Positions 17,496-30,074 are shown, counted from the first letter of the stretch. The stretch is 61,106 bases of DNA from Clostridia bacterium (GCA_017397125.1 JAFQKB010000001.1:1-61106), one strand, 5' to 3'. The notes: a model not told the origin generated them from the sequence alone. Numbers and translations are program-made.

Positions 17496-19724
17496 TCAAC
17501 CGTACACAAAGTCATTGGCGGGAATCGTACCCAAAGGCGAATCCATCTCGGCATCGGTGTAGTTAACGTATACCTCCACGCCGTTTTCGAAGCAGGTATA
17601 GGACATGCCGTCCGCCTTTACGTACTGGGTAATGGGCTGGTTGCCCACCTGTGCATGGAGTTCGCGGCTCCGCTGCACCATATCGGCAATGCTCTCCTTC
17701 CAATCCGCATAGCGGCTGGAGACGTACGCCGTATCCTGCTCGTGCTGGATATCGTCGTGGAGGGTATCGCACAGGGTGAACTGCAGGGTCATACCCGTGG
17801 CCACCGCCTGCAGATACGCATCGTCAATATTGATCGCCGTATTGATAGAGGGCGAGGTCAGAGCCTTATAGCCCTGGAATACCAGAGAATAGAAGGGAAT
17901 CTCCTGGCTCAGCGAGCTGAACTTGGAGGTGTAGAGGGGGGTCTCCACCACATAATCCGCATACAGCGCGGCGTAGTCGTTGGCGTGGGTGGCAACCACC
18001 TTCAGTTCATTGTCGGTACAGGACTGCAGCATCGCCTGCACGTCCTCCGCCATATGGGACTTTTCCGTATACCGGACATCTCGGTAATCGCCGTACGCCG
18101 TCTTGGTCAGACTGGCGAAGGAAACAGCGCCAAAGTTCAACTTCTTGGCAGAGGCAATCGCCTTATCCATGGCGCCGGCCAGCTGGCTGCGGCCCAGGTA
18201 ATACCAGAAAGTGCCGTAGTTGTTTTCAACGGCGGTGTTGAGCACATAGGTGCGCTCTTTCACCTTCAGGGAGGACAGACTGTGGGCGGCTGCGTTGTTA
18301 GCCCGATAGCCATTGCCATTCTCATTGAACAGCACCAGGTCATAGTCCATGGCCAGCACGATGTCGTTCTTGGCCGCAAACTCCTGCAGCTGGGTCCAGG
18401 CCTTTTTATTGCCCACCTTCTTGGAGGCGGCAAATCCGCCGCCTACGGTGGTGCTGGCAAGACCGCCCTCACCATAACCCAGCAGGGTGATCAGCATCTT
18501 GTCGCCGTCCACCAGTGCCAGCAGCTCTTCGGAGATGGCCTGGGTCTGCGCCAGGGAGGTGGTCACAAAATCCTTCTTATACGGAAGACCGAAGAAGGAA
18601 TCGCTGACCTGGGTAGAGCCTAGGAAGCTGACAGACAGAGCCGGGGTCTCCCCCACTGTCTCGGTGAGGAAGCCTCTCTCCTGAAGATAGGCGCGATACT
18701 GATTAGCCATACCGATGTAGGTGTTATCCTCACGCAGCGGCATGTATTGCACAGACAGATACTCCGCATCCGACACGGAATTGCCGTAGCGGGCAGAACT
18801 CATCTGGTTGTTGGACATATTGCTGTACAGAACCTCTTCGCGGCCCCGGATGCGGAAGGAAGCATACGCATTGGAATACCCAATGTCTGTGCTGCCGACT
18901 TTGGCATTGATGCGGGCGCTCTCTTTGCCACCCTCGATGATGGCCAGCATACCGGTATCGCCATTCTTAACGCCGAAGACCGGCAGCGCAACCTGGTGCT
19001 GACGGCGCTTGACCATGGTGACCGGTTCAGCCGGATCCTCGCCGTATACCGCCTCAGAATAGACGGTGGGCTGGTTGAGGGGCTGCACATCGATCAGAGC
19101 GCCGCCGCCGGAGGGAACCATAAAGTAGGAGTCGCTGTCATTCGTAGCGGACACCATAAACGGTGCCAAGGCGATCTCGTAAATGCGGTGGTCGTCCTCC
19201 TGGAGGCCATCCATGGGAACGCGGATCTCCAGACCGTTTTCACACAGAACGTACTCCAGCGTAACCGCCAGGCGAATGTTCGGGAAGGAGTAGGTGACGC
19301 TGACGCCGTTCTCAATGGGCTTGCTGGTGATGGCGTCGCGGCTGATGCATCCATCCACAGCCGTCACCTCGTAGGGATTACCCTTATCTGCGTCGATATA
19401 GGTAATTACCAGAGGCGAGTTGAGCTGGTTCTCTGCATTGTAATTGTCACTGCCACCGGCAGCATAATAGTCGTAGGGGGTGGTGGAATGGAAGATGCCG
19501 GTTTGCATATCCCACAGGATGGCGCACTGTCTGCCATCGTCCCACCACAACTGGAAATTCTCGTTTTCGGCTATGGCGCCCTCGAAATAAGAGTACCGCT
19601 CCGAGCCGATTTCTTCATTATACGGAGCTATCGTGGATTGTACCTTCGGAGCACATCCGGTCACCACCATCGGCAACAAGAGCAGCACCGCTAGGCACAG
19701 ACAGCTGATTTTACGTTTTGTCAT
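17496..19724 (-). CDS. DUF5696-like lipoprotein, possible glycoside-hydrolase fold
   Basis: A protein of 742 aa. The signal peptide ends in a lipobox (VVTGC, Cys24), so it is anchored outside the membrane. The N-terminal part (about 30-330) is rich in beta strands, the middle (about 340-660) reads as alternating strands and helices like a TIM barrel (ISEELLALVDGDKMLITLLGYG, ELKVVATHANDYAALYADYVV), and a short beta domain follows (GVEVYVNYTDAEM). This layout recalls GH31/GH36-type hydrolases, but I could not place catalytic acids. From memory, DUF5696 proteins sit beside YIP1-type proteins and sugar ABC permeases in Firmicutes, as here. The function is unproven; glycan trimming at the cell surface is the best guess. 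Confidence 0.7.
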   Translation of the reverse strand: MTKRKISCLCLAVLLLLPMVVTGCAPKVQSTIAPYNEEIGSERYSYFEGAIAENENFQLWWDDGRQCAILWDMQTGIFHSTTPYDYYAAGGSDNYNAENQLNSPLVITYIDADKGNPYEVTAVDGCISRDAITSKPIENGVSVTYSFPNIRLAVTLEYVLCENGLEIRVPMDGLQEDDHRIYEIALAPFMVSATNDSDSYFMVPSGGGALIDVQPLNQPTVYSEAVYGEDPAEPVTMVKRRQHQVALPVFGVKNGDTGMLAIIEGGKESARINAKVGSTDIGYSNAYASFRIRGREEVLYSNMSNNQMSSARYGNSVSDAEYLSVQYMPLREDNTYIGMANQYRAYLQERGFLTETVGETPALSVSFLGSTQVSDSFFGLPYKKDFVTTSLAQTQAISEELLALVDGDKMLITLLGYGEGGLASTTVGGGFAASKKVGNKKAWTQLQEFAAKNDIVLAMDYDLVLFNENGNGYRANNAAAHSLSSLKVKERTYVLNTAVENNYGTFWYYLGRSQLAGAMDKAIASAKKLNFGAVSFASLTKTAYGDYRDVRYTEKSHMAEDVQAMLQSCTDNELKVVATHANDYAALYADYVVETPLYTSKFSSLSQEIPFYSLVFQGYKALTSPSINTAINIDDAYLQAVATGMTLQFTLCDTLHDDIQHEQDTAYVSSRYADWKESIADMVQRSRELHAQVGNQPITQYVKADGMSYTCFENGVEVYVNYTDAEMDSPLGTIPANDFVYG

Positions 19725-19755
19725 GTGAACGCTCTTCCTTTCTTTGCCGATTGGC

Positions 19756-21906
19756 TCATCGTAGTTTGATTTCGTTGAACAGGCCGATGAAGAACATGAT
19801 AAACTGCTGGGTCAGCAGGGTGACCGAGAAGATGACAAAGGCTGCCAACAGCATGCACAGAACACTCAGCAACGCCATGCCCATAGCCTTGAAAAAGCTA
19901 TACTCGTGAACCACCGTCATACCCAACAACAGCAGCAGCACCGTGTAGATACCCATAATGGTGCCCAGCAGACCGAAGGTGGAGGTGCTGGTGGCGGGGA
20001 TCAGGTGCGAGGCCACCACAAACACCACCGAGAAGGCGATCATGGGGGTCATACAATAGGCCGACATAGTGAAGACCTCTTTGAGAGTGCCCTTACCGTC
20101 GCTCAGAATGCAGATGGCCCAGTTGACGATCACCCACAGCAGCAGCACGCCCACCGAACCCAACAGGGTGTACAGGGCGTTGTAGTTGGACGTGTCGGTG
20201 ATGACGTACATAAAGCCGCCATACAGGTCCTCGGATACGCTGGCGAGATAGTACACCACGATAAACAAAATCGCCAGACCGATGGAGGTGTTCTTCTGAT
20301 ACTTAAGGGACTGGAATGCCTGGAAGGGATGGAACGGCACCATCAGCGCCGTACGCAGCTTGGCATTCTTGATCTCGAACAGCTTGCGCTTTTTGGACAG
20401 CACCAGCAGAGCGGCAACACCGCCCACGGCCGCCAGGCACAGCAGGAAGATCCACCAGAAATTGCGGGACAGATAATCCTTTTGCACCACCTCAAAGGCC
20501 TGAGCGTAGGTCTGCTGATCGTTGCCCTGCTTGGCGTACTGCATAGCCTCTTCGTAGTTGCCCAAAGAGAGCATCGCCTTGCCAAGGCCTTCATAGGCGC
20601 GCTGGTTGTTGGCATCCAGCTGCAGGATCTCCTTCCACAGACCCATGGCCGCCTCGTATTCGCCGTCCATGGTCAGCAGCTCAGCTTCCTTGTACAGCTT
20701 TCCGTAGTCCGTAAGATTAAACACCGTAACGGAGCCCAACACGAAATCCAGCACATACAGTTTTTCGCCATCGCAGGCAATGGAGTTCGGGGTAACGAAG
20801 GTACCCACCTGATTGCCTTCGCTGAAGCCGGTGGCAAAAGCGGAGATCATACGGCACTCCTCGTCGAACACAAAGACACGGCTGCGTCCGCTGTCTATGG
20901 CGTAAATGAAGCCCTGGGGATCCACCGTAATGCCGTAGAAGATCAGCGAATACTGATAATGCTTGTGCCAGTAAACACCGGGATTCTCACCAAAGTTGAT
21001 GGTATCCGCACTGGCGGAGGTAAAGCCGAACTTGTGGTCCAGGGTCTGGTTGCCGTTGAGGCCCAGACGCTTGATCTGTCCGGTACCGGTACCGGACAGG
21101 GTGTACAGCATACCCTTGCGGTCCACCGCAATATCCGAGATCTCCGCAGGCAGTGTTTTGATCTGCTGGTCGTTCTTTTCATTGGACATAAACAGACCGG
21201 TGATCCAACCCTTGACGGTGCTGAGGAAGGACTGCTCGACCACATAAGAGCCGTGGAAGCCCAGGAACTCGTAGGTATCGCTATACACCAGCATACCGTA
21301 GTAGCAGCCCTCGCACACCACGTAGAGATAACCCTTGTTATCCATCGTGATGCGGACGGGACGGTACTCCAGTTCATCAGGAACACCGATGCCCTCGGGC
21401 TTTACAAGGGTACGCAGCACATCGCCATACCGGTTGCACACCAGAACACGCTTGTTATCGGTGTCCGCGATGAAGATCTCATCATCGGCGGATATGTACA
21501 TACCGGTGGCACCCTTAAATTCCAGTTCTTCACCCTCCAGTACCACGGAGGTGATCTCGTCGGTGAGGGTGTAGCCCTCGGTCTCGACGATCAGGATACG
21601 GCTGTTGCCGCTATCCAGAATAAACAACTCGCTGCCGTCCTTAGACAGGCAGACAAACTCGGCGTCTCTGAGCGATTCGGTGCCCAGAGTATCGCCGTTG
21701 ATCTGACGATCAGATTCATACATAGCACGCATGGGAACGGCATCGTAACGATTCGGGCCCTCCCAATAGGTATAGGAATAATACGGAACATCGTCCATAT
21801 CGGCCGCCGACACGGTGCAGGTACCAAGCATAAGCAGTGCCAACACCAGGGCAACCACCCGCCGCAAGGTCTTTGCGTGGGTACGGATGTTTTTGTTGTG
21901 TATCAT
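19756..21906 (-). CDS. NHL-propeller/TPR/YIP1 membrane protein
   Basis: A protein of 716 aa from the ATG at 21906 (MIHNKNIRTHAK), which gives a clean signal peptide and has a GGGGGAG site; an ATG at 21948 is the alternative. After the signal (about 1-35) come NHL-type beta-propeller repeats to about 385 (LDSGNSRILIVETEG, IADTDNKRVLVCNRYGDV, AIDSGRSRVFVFDEE). A TPR stretch (about 395-455, AYEGLGKAMLSLGNYEEAMQYAKQ) follows, then a membrane span and a YIP1-type domain with about five spans to the end. The propeller would face outward. It lies between the two permease pairs, so a sensing or assembly role for the transporter is plausible but inferred. Confidence 0.8.
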   Translation of the reverse strand: MIHNKNIRTHAKTLRRVVALVLALLMLGTCTVSAADMDDVPYYSYTYWEGPNRYDAVPMRAMYESDRQINGDTLGTESLRDAEFVCLSKDGSELFILDSGNSRILIVETEGYTLTDEITSVVLEGEELEFKGATGMYISADDEIFIADTDNKRVLVCNRYGDVLRTLVKPEGIGVPDELEYRPVRITMDNKGYLYVVCEGCYYGMLVYSDTYEFLGFHGSYVVEQSFLSTVKGWITGLFMSNEKNDQQIKTLPAEISDIAVDRKGMLYTLSGTGTGQIKRLGLNGNQTLDHKFGFTSASADTINFGENPGVYWHKHYQYSLIFYGITVDPQGFIYAIDSGRSRVFVFDEECRMISAFATGFSEGNQVGTFVTPNSIACDGEKLYVLDFVLGSVTVFNLTDYGKLYKEAELLTMDGEYEAAMGLWKEILQLDANNQRAYEGLGKAMLSLGNYEEAMQYAKQGNDQQTYAQAFEVVQKDYLSRNFWWIFLLCLAAVGGVAALLVLSKKRKLFEIKNAKLRTALMVPFHPFQAFQSLKYQKNTSIGLAILFIVVYYLASVSEDLYGGFMYVITDTSNYNALYTLLGSVGVLLLWVIVNWAICILSDGKGTLKEVFTMSAYCMTPMIAFSVVFVVASHLIPATSTSTFGLLGTIMGIYTVLLLLLGMTVVHEYSFFKAMGMALLSVLCMLLAAFVIFSVTLLTQQFIMFFIGLFNEIKLR

Positions 21907-21949
21907 CCCGGCGCTCCCCCTTTCATTTTTCTGCTCATTACTCATCATA

Positions 21950-22840
21950 TCAATCCTTCATACCAGCCGAGCTCATGGTCTCCATAACATTGGACTGAGA
22001 GACCAAATACACAGCAATGGGAGGTATCATCAACAACACCGTGGCGGCCATAACGCTACCGGAACGGGCGATACCGCTGGCAGCGATCTGGTTCATGGCC
22101 ACAGGCAGCGTCTTCAGACTTTCGCTGAAGATGGTGCCGCTGGGCTGAATCGCCCAGGCATCACGGAATGCGAACAGAGCCAGAGTCAGCCAGGCCGGCT
22201 TAACCAGCGGCATAACCAGGTTCCAGAAGATACGGTAGTAGCCGGCACCGTCCAGCAGTGCCGCCTCCATCAGGGCCTTGGGCACACTGACGTCCATATA
22301 CTGCTTCATCAGGAACACGCCGGTGGTGGATTGCAGTGCCGGCAGTATGTACACCCAATAGGTGTCGATGATGCCCAGCTTGGAGAAGATGATGTACTGG
22401 GGGATACCCAGAGTATAGCCGTTGAACAGCAGAGCCACCTGAACACCCCAGAAAACGGTGGAGATGAACTTGTGCTTGCAGTTGGACAGCGTAAAGGCCG
22501 CCATACCGGCGATGAGGATATGACCCACGGTGATGGCTACGCTGATGAACAGGCTGTTAAAAGCGTAGCGGGAGAAGGGTACCTGCAGATTGTCCAGCAG
22601 GCTGGGCAGGACCGTGTAGTTGTGCATCGTGGGACGGGTAACAAAAAACTTGGGCGGGAACGCCAACAGCTCATCCAACGGCTTAAAGGAGGTGACGATA
22701 CTGTAGATCAGCGGCAGCACCATAAACAGGCCGGCCAGCAGCAGCAGCGACACAAAGATGATGTTGGCGGCGGTGGAGCGCGTAAAGCGTTTGTAGCTCT
22801 TCTTTTTGGCTACTTTCAGTCTCAGTTTTCTTTCTTTCAT
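21950..22840 (-). CDS. Sugar ABC transporter permease, MalG-like (pair 1)
   Basis: A protein of 296 aa from the ATG at 22840 (MKERKLRLKV), with GGGGTGAG upstream. It has a basic N-terminal tail and six membrane spans. The EAA loop reads MEAALLDGAGYYRIFWNLVMPL, a good match to carbohydrate importers. It follows its MalF partner by 16 bp, and the next gene starts at or just beyond its stop. It should form the channel for the CBM-fused receptor encoded at 23786-26695. Confidence 0.92.
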   Translation of the reverse strand: MKERKLRLKVAKKKSYKRFTRSTAANIIFVSLLLLAGLFMVLPLIYSIVTSFKPLDELLAFPPKFFVTRPTMHNYTVLPSLLDNLQVPFSRYAFNSLFISVAITVGHILIAGMAAFTLSNCKHKFISTVFWGVQVALLFNGYTLGIPQYIIFSKLGIIDTYWVYILPALQSTTGVFLMKQYMDVSVPKALMEAALLDGAGYYRIFWNLVMPLVKPAWLTLALFAFRDAWAIQPSGTIFSESLKTLPVAMNQIAASGIARSGSVMAATVLLMIPPIAVYLVSQSNVMETMSSAGMKD

Positions 22841-22856
22841 AACACGCTCACCCCCC

Positions 22857-23789
22857 TTAATCCTTAGATACAAGCAAGCGGCCGATGCCCAGACGCACGA
22901 TCATCATCATAGCGAACAGGAACACCGAAAGGGCCGATGCATAACCCATATCGAAACGGACAGTACCCACGTCGGTGATGTGGGTCAGGATGGTCTCGGT
23001 GGAGTGGTTGACGCTGGGGAAGCCGGTCAGCGTGGTAGCGATAGAGCTGATGGAGAAGGTGGCCTGCACCTGCATAACCGCGCTGAACAGCAGGATGCTC
23101 TTCATAGAGGGAACGGTGATGTACCACAGCTCCGCCCAGCGGTTGCGCACGCCGTCGATGGCGCCCGCCTCGTACAGGGACTCATCCACGTTGTTCAGAC
23201 CGGCGATATTCGCCAGGAAGGAGATACCCATACTCATCCACAACTGAACGATCATAACGATGCCAAAGGCATAGTTGGGATCGCGGAACCACTGGATGGG
23301 GTCGGTGACCAGGCCCATGGACAGCAGCAAACTGTTGATGTAGCCGTAGCTGTCACCGCTGAACATGATCTGCCAGATGAAGTAACCGTTACCCACCAGA
23401 GCCGGCGAGTAGAACAGGAAGGACAGAACACTGCGGGTCTTGGGTCCAAACTCGTTGATCATCCAGGCCAGCATAAAGGCCAGGGCGAAGCTGATGGGAC
23501 CGGTGACCACGGAGAACTTCAGCGTGTTGGCAACGGCAATGGGAAACTCGTAGTCGTTGATGAACATACGCAGATAGTTGTCCAGACCTATAAAGGAAGG
23601 AGTATTGACCACGTCGTAGTCAAAGAAGCTCAGCACCACGGAGGCGCCAATAGGAATAATGGTGAACACCAAAAACAGAATCAGGAACGGAAGAAGCATC
23701 ACCACAAAGGGTGCACGCAACGCATCCTGAGCAAAGCTGACACGCTTTTTATTCCGCAAGCGGCCTTGCGCATCTACCTGTGCTTTCAT
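22857..23789 (-). CDS. Sugar ABC transporter permease, MalF-like (pair 1)
   Basis: A protein of 310 aa. Its ATG at 23789 overlaps the stop of the receptor gene (ATGA overlap) and sits behind AAGGAGGAGAACAA, so translation is coupled. It has six membrane spans. The EAA loop reads YEAGAIDGVRNRWAELWYITVP, characteristic of MalF-like carbohydrate permeases. Together with the gene at 21950 it makes the first importer pore of the operon. Confidence 0.93.
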   Translation of the reverse strand: MKAQVDAQGRLRNKKRVSFAQDALRAPFVVMLLPFLILFLVFTIIPIGASVVLSFFDYDVVNTPSFIGLDNYLRMFINDYEFPIAVANTLKFSVVTGPISFALAFMLAWMINEFGPKTRSVLSFLFYSPALVGNGYFIWQIMFSGDSYGYINSLLLSMGLVTDPIQWFRDPNYAFGIVMIVQLWMSMGISFLANIAGLNNVDESLYEAGAIDGVRNRWAELWYITVPSMKSILLFSAVMQVQATFSISSIATTLTGFPSVNHSTETILTHITDVGTVRFDMGYASALSVFLFAMMMIVRLGIGRLLVSKD

Positions 23790-26695
23790 TTGTTCTCCTC
23801 CTTCCCTTTATCCTTATACTGTTCAATCTTGCTGGTGATCTCCGCATCCGCGACCTCGCCCCACTTCTTCATCATATCCTTGGGGTTCTCGTTCATGGAC
23901 AGTACGTTCCAGAACGCCTGGTCAATGGCGCGGGATACATAGTAGCCGCCGGGGATCTCGGCGATCTCTTCTATCTTGTTCCACTGGGACAGCAAGGTCT
24001 CGCGGGAGTTCTTGCCCCAGTCCAGCTTCAGGGTGGCCTCTACATTGGCCGAGGTGTAACGGCCGGCCACACCCAGGATGGATTCGATATCCAGTGCATA
24101 GCGGTACTGGGTATCCTCACGCATCCACCATTTCAGCAGCTTCCAGGCCGCCTCTTTGTTCTCGGACAGATCCAGGATCATGCAGGCGTTGCCGAAGCCG
24201 GCCTGGGAATTGTCGATGGTGCCGTCCTCCTTCAGCGTACCGGGGATCTCGGCCATCTCCCAACGGCCCTTGATCTCGGGGGCTGCGGCGTCCAGCGTGC
24301 TGAACTGAGCATAGGACTGAATGGCCAGCGGCACCAGACCGATGCGGAAACGGTTGAAGAAGCTGTACTCCTTAGGCAGGTTGTACATGGTGTAGTAGTC
24401 GGTCCACTCTTCGAAAGCACGGATAACGTCCGGCTCGTTGAAGGAGGTGCCGGTCTGATCGGCATTGTACAGAGACAGATCCTTCTGCATCAGCAGAGTG
24501 GGGAAAATGTTCAGCGAGGCCACACCGCCGTTGGTCTGCCAGATATCGGTCAGCGCCGCATACGGCAGACCGACCTGCATATTGTTGAGCATCAGGATGC
24601 TGGCCACGTCGATGAACTGGTCCCAGGTCTTGGGAACCTCCAGGCCATACTGCTCAAAGATGTCGGTGCGGTAGAACATCATATAGAACTGCTGGGTGGA
24701 GGGCAGGCCGTAGACGCCGCCATCGTAACGGTACGGCTCATCCGCACCCTCTACGAACCAGCCGGCCACTTCCTCATAGTCCGCAAACTGGGACAGATCC
24801 ACCAGGGCGCCACGCATAGCCAGGTTGACCGGCGTGGTACGGGAGTCGGACAGGCTGCAGTCCGGGCCGTTGCCGGACATAATGCCCTGCAGCAGCGACG
24901 CATTAGTCATACGCACCGTGACGCTGATGTTGTGCTCGGGAGTGAAACTGCTGTTGATCAGAGAGTTGAGCACCAGGGTCTGGTCACGGGACCAGTTGAC
25001 CCAGATGGTCAGGTTCTCCTGGCCCTCCACGCCCTCGGCGGTATTATAATCCAGCATAAAGGAGGCCATAAAGCGCTGAGTGCTGAACACCAGCCGCTGG
25101 CCAAAGCCGGCGGTGGTCCGCTGGCACTCTGCGCCGGGGGCAGTGAACACCAGCGCATCGATATCCAGCGCCATGTTCTTCATTTCCTGCAGGTGGGCAC
25201 TCAAGCTGGAATAGCAATCGTAGTAGTTGCCCTTATAGTTCTGAGCCTCGTACTTCTTTTTGAGCATCCGCTCCAGCACGATGTTCATCTTTTTGAGCAT
25301 GGCGGCGCTGTCGTCGATGTTCTTGTCATCGGTGCGGCGCTCGTCGATCATCTGGGCCATCTCGTCATAGAGTGCCTGCATCCGCTCCTCCAGATCCGGA
25401 ACACGAGAGAACAGGTCGTAGTCGCGGCCCTTATCCGGGGTCTCGCCCACGATGGCGATGATGTCGCGGTACATATTACCCAGACGGAAAACCACGTCCT
25501 CCATCTGAGCGCTGTAGGCGTTCATCTGGCCAAGGGTAACGGTCAGGGACAGATCGTTAGGTCCCTGCTTCAGGTACACCAGGATCTCCTGATCATCGGC
25601 CAGGGTGTCGCCGAACTGCCAGCTGTTCTTGTAGAAGAAGGGAACACTGGCCTGCTCCGCATACTGGGTCTCGCCATTGACCTTCAGGCTGCGGAAGGCG
25701 GCGGCGTTGATCAGATAGTTCTGGCGGAAGTGGAAGCCCACCTTGTACAGGCCCTCCGCGGGGGCATCGACGGTCCAGGTGATGGTCTCGTTGGGCATGG
25801 ACCAGTTGCTGCCGCCGATGAAGTTGACCCGCTGCAGGAACGCATCCGCAGGCTGCACACCGGGGTTGCTGTTATCCGAAAGACCGATGAGAGAACGGTC
25901 GCTCTTATAGGTGGCGTCTTCCGCCTCGATGAAAAACTCGCTGCCGGTATAGTTGGGGATACCGGCGGCCTGCCACACCTTCAGCTGTTCCTCCAGAGAC
26001 AGCACCGTCTTGGGTGCCTCCAGGTGGATGGCATGCAGGGCAAAGGGCTCGCCATAGCACACCATAGCCATGGTGTGCTCGCCAGCCTCCAGGTACACGC
26101 ACAGGTCCTCATTGATGAAGCCGTTCATGTCCCGCATGGGCTGCTTCTGAGCCTCGTAGAGCTCCTTTTGCTCGGCGGCAAACTCATTGCCATTGGTGTC
26201 GCTGCGGACATCGCCGTCGTCCACCCACAGACGGGGCAGCACAAAGCGCTCCGCCTCGGCAAAGGGATATTTGCCGTCCAGGACCAGACCGACCTCGATA
26301 TCGGCACTGCTGCCCTCACGGCCCGTGTAGGTAAAGGCCACCTCATACCAGCCGGTGGCCGGTACAGTGATCTGCCAATAGGCAGCGCCCTCATCCAGGG
26401 TCCAGTACAGGCCGTCCTCGCCACGGGTGACCGCGTCATCCGTCTTGATCGCCTGCAGCGCATCGATCTTAATGTCGGCCGGTGCCTTATCTGCAGGCGC
26501 ACCGTCCAAATACTCCGTGTACTCTACGTCTGCTGCAGCTATGTCGGTATTGAGGAACGCATCCCCGCCCACATCGCCGCCGATGGCACCGTCGGTGACA
26601 ACGGAATCATCCGTCACCGGTTCGGCCGCCACCGGGAAAGCCAGCAGCTGGCACAGCATCAATGCTGCGCACAGAGCCATTCCAAAGCGTCTCAT
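23786..26695 (-). CDS. CBM-fused ABC solute-binding protein
   Basis: A protein of 969 aa, about twice the usual size of a sugar receptor. A signal peptide (about 1-24, no lipobox) and an acidic linker are followed by two beta-sandwich domains. The first spans about 65-235. The second spans about 255-410 and has FIEAEDATY and ETITWTVDAPAEGLYKVGF, as in CBM6/CBM35-like modules. A helical region (about 430-510, ERMQALYDEMAQMIDERR) links to a C-terminal type-1 solute-binding domain (about 530-960, NLTIWVNWSRDQTLVLNSLI, PKTWDQFIDVASIL). Its stop overlaps the MalF start. A CBM on the receptor could concentrate polymer at the importer. Such large receptors occur in other Clostridia sugar operons. 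Confidence 0.88.
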   Translation of the reverse strand: MRRFGMALCAALMLCQLLAFPVAAEPVTDDSVVTDGAIGGDVGGDAFLNTDIAAADVEYTEYLDGAPADKAPADIKIDALQAIKTDDAVTRGEDGLYWTLDEGAAYWQITVPATGWYEVAFTYTGREGSSADIEVGLVLDGKYPFAEAERFVLPRLWVDDGDVRSDTNGNEFAAEQKELYEAQKQPMRDMNGFINEDLCVYLEAGEHTMAMVCYGEPFALHAIHLEAPKTVLSLEEQLKVWQAAGIPNYTGSEFFIEAEDATYKSDRSLIGLSDNSNPGVQPADAFLQRVNFIGGSNWSMPNETITWTVDAPAEGLYKVGFHFRQNYLINAAAFRSLKVNGETQYAEQASVPFFYKNSWQFGDTLADDQEILVYLKQGPNDLSLTVTLGQMNAYSAQMEDVVFRLGNMYRDIIAIVGETPDKGRDYDLFSRVPDLEERMQALYDEMAQMIDERRTDDKNIDDSAAMLKKMNIVLERMLKKKYEAQNYKGNYYDCYSSLSAHLQEMKNMALDIDALVFTAPGAECQRTTAGFGQRLVFSTQRFMASFMLDYNTAEGVEGQENLTIWVNWSRDQTLVLNSLINSSFTPEHNISVTVRMTNASLLQGIMSGNGPDCSLSDSRTTPVNLAMRGALVDLSQFADYEEVAGWFVEGADEPYRYDGGVYGLPSTQQFYMMFYRTDIFEQYGLEVPKTWDQFIDVASILMLNNMQVGLPYAALTDIWQTNGGVASLNIFPTLLMQKDLSLYNADQTGTSFNEPDVIRAFEEWTDYYTMYNLPKEYSFFNRFRIGLVPLAIQSYAQFSTLDAAAPEIKGRWEMAEIPGTLKEDGTIDNSQAGFGNACMILDLSENKEAAWKLLKWWMREDTQYRYALDIESILGVAGRYTSANVEATLKLDWGKNSRETLLSQWNKIEEIAEIPGGYYVSRAIDQAFWNVLSMNENPKDMMKKWGEVADAEITSKIEQYKDKGKEENK

Positions 26696-26780
26696 CGTCT
26701 ACAACTCACTTTCTTCTAAATTTTCGCTTATTACGGGAAGATCGCCTATCAAAGGCGTTGATACAGTTCTAAAGGTCCGC

Positions 26781-29648
<2,868 letters not shown>

Positions 29649-29667
29649 CTACTTCACAGTTACCTCA

Positions 29668-29696
29668 ATTTTACAGAGTTTCTACGTTTTTTTCAA
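29668..29696 (-). promoter_or_regulatory. Promoter of the lacZ-transport-GH130 operon
   Basis: On the minus strand TTGAAA (29696-29691), 17 bp, TAAAAT (29673-29668). The start, about 29661, leaves a leader of about 58 nt. Confidence 0.75.
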
Positions 29697-30000
29697 TAGC
29701 ATTTCTGCGCATATAATATAATTATTTAATGATTTTATGGACCATGGCCAATTTCAACAAAACTTTTCATCTGTTTTTGGAAATATTGTATGTTGCCGTT
29801 TTTTCAGCGTCTTCATCGTGCTTTGAACACTTTGCACAAGTATTTTGATCAAAATTTGGTGAAACCGATGTCAAAAAGCCGTCGTTTTTTGAGACCAAAA
29901 ACAGGCCAAAATCTTCTTTTGCGCATGGTTCTTCGTTGGCTATTTTTCACAAAATACACTCCGCATTTATATAACCTTTCAACGATTTTATTCGTTATTC
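29697..30000. promoter_or_regulatory. Divergent control region with palindrome
   Basis: An A+T-rich stretch without genes lies between the two divergent promoters. The clearest element is a 14-bp perfect palindrome, ATTTTGATCAAAAT (29842-29855), almost midway and well placed for a repressor that controls both sides. A weaker CCATGG-centred dyad lies near 29740. Nothing resembling a riboswitch or gene is visible. Confidence 0.35.
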
Positions 30001-30029
30001 TTGCATTATTTACCGGCGTCTGTTATAAT
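30001..30029 (+). promoter_or_regulatory. Promoter of the histidine phosphatase/HAD operon
   Basis: TTGCAT (30001-30006), 17 bp, TATAAT (30024-30029): a near-consensus sigma-A promoter reading to the right, with a leader of about 40 nt. Confidence 0.8.
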
Positions 30030-30074
30030 AAAAATAAGGTATACATTATATGAAACAAGGCGAGGAGAATTCTT

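Noticed and set aside
26700..26780. Hairpin (CGCCT/AGGCG) between lacZ and the CBM-fused receptor as an attenuator
   Set aside because: Only a 5-bp stem with no U-run; too weak to support.
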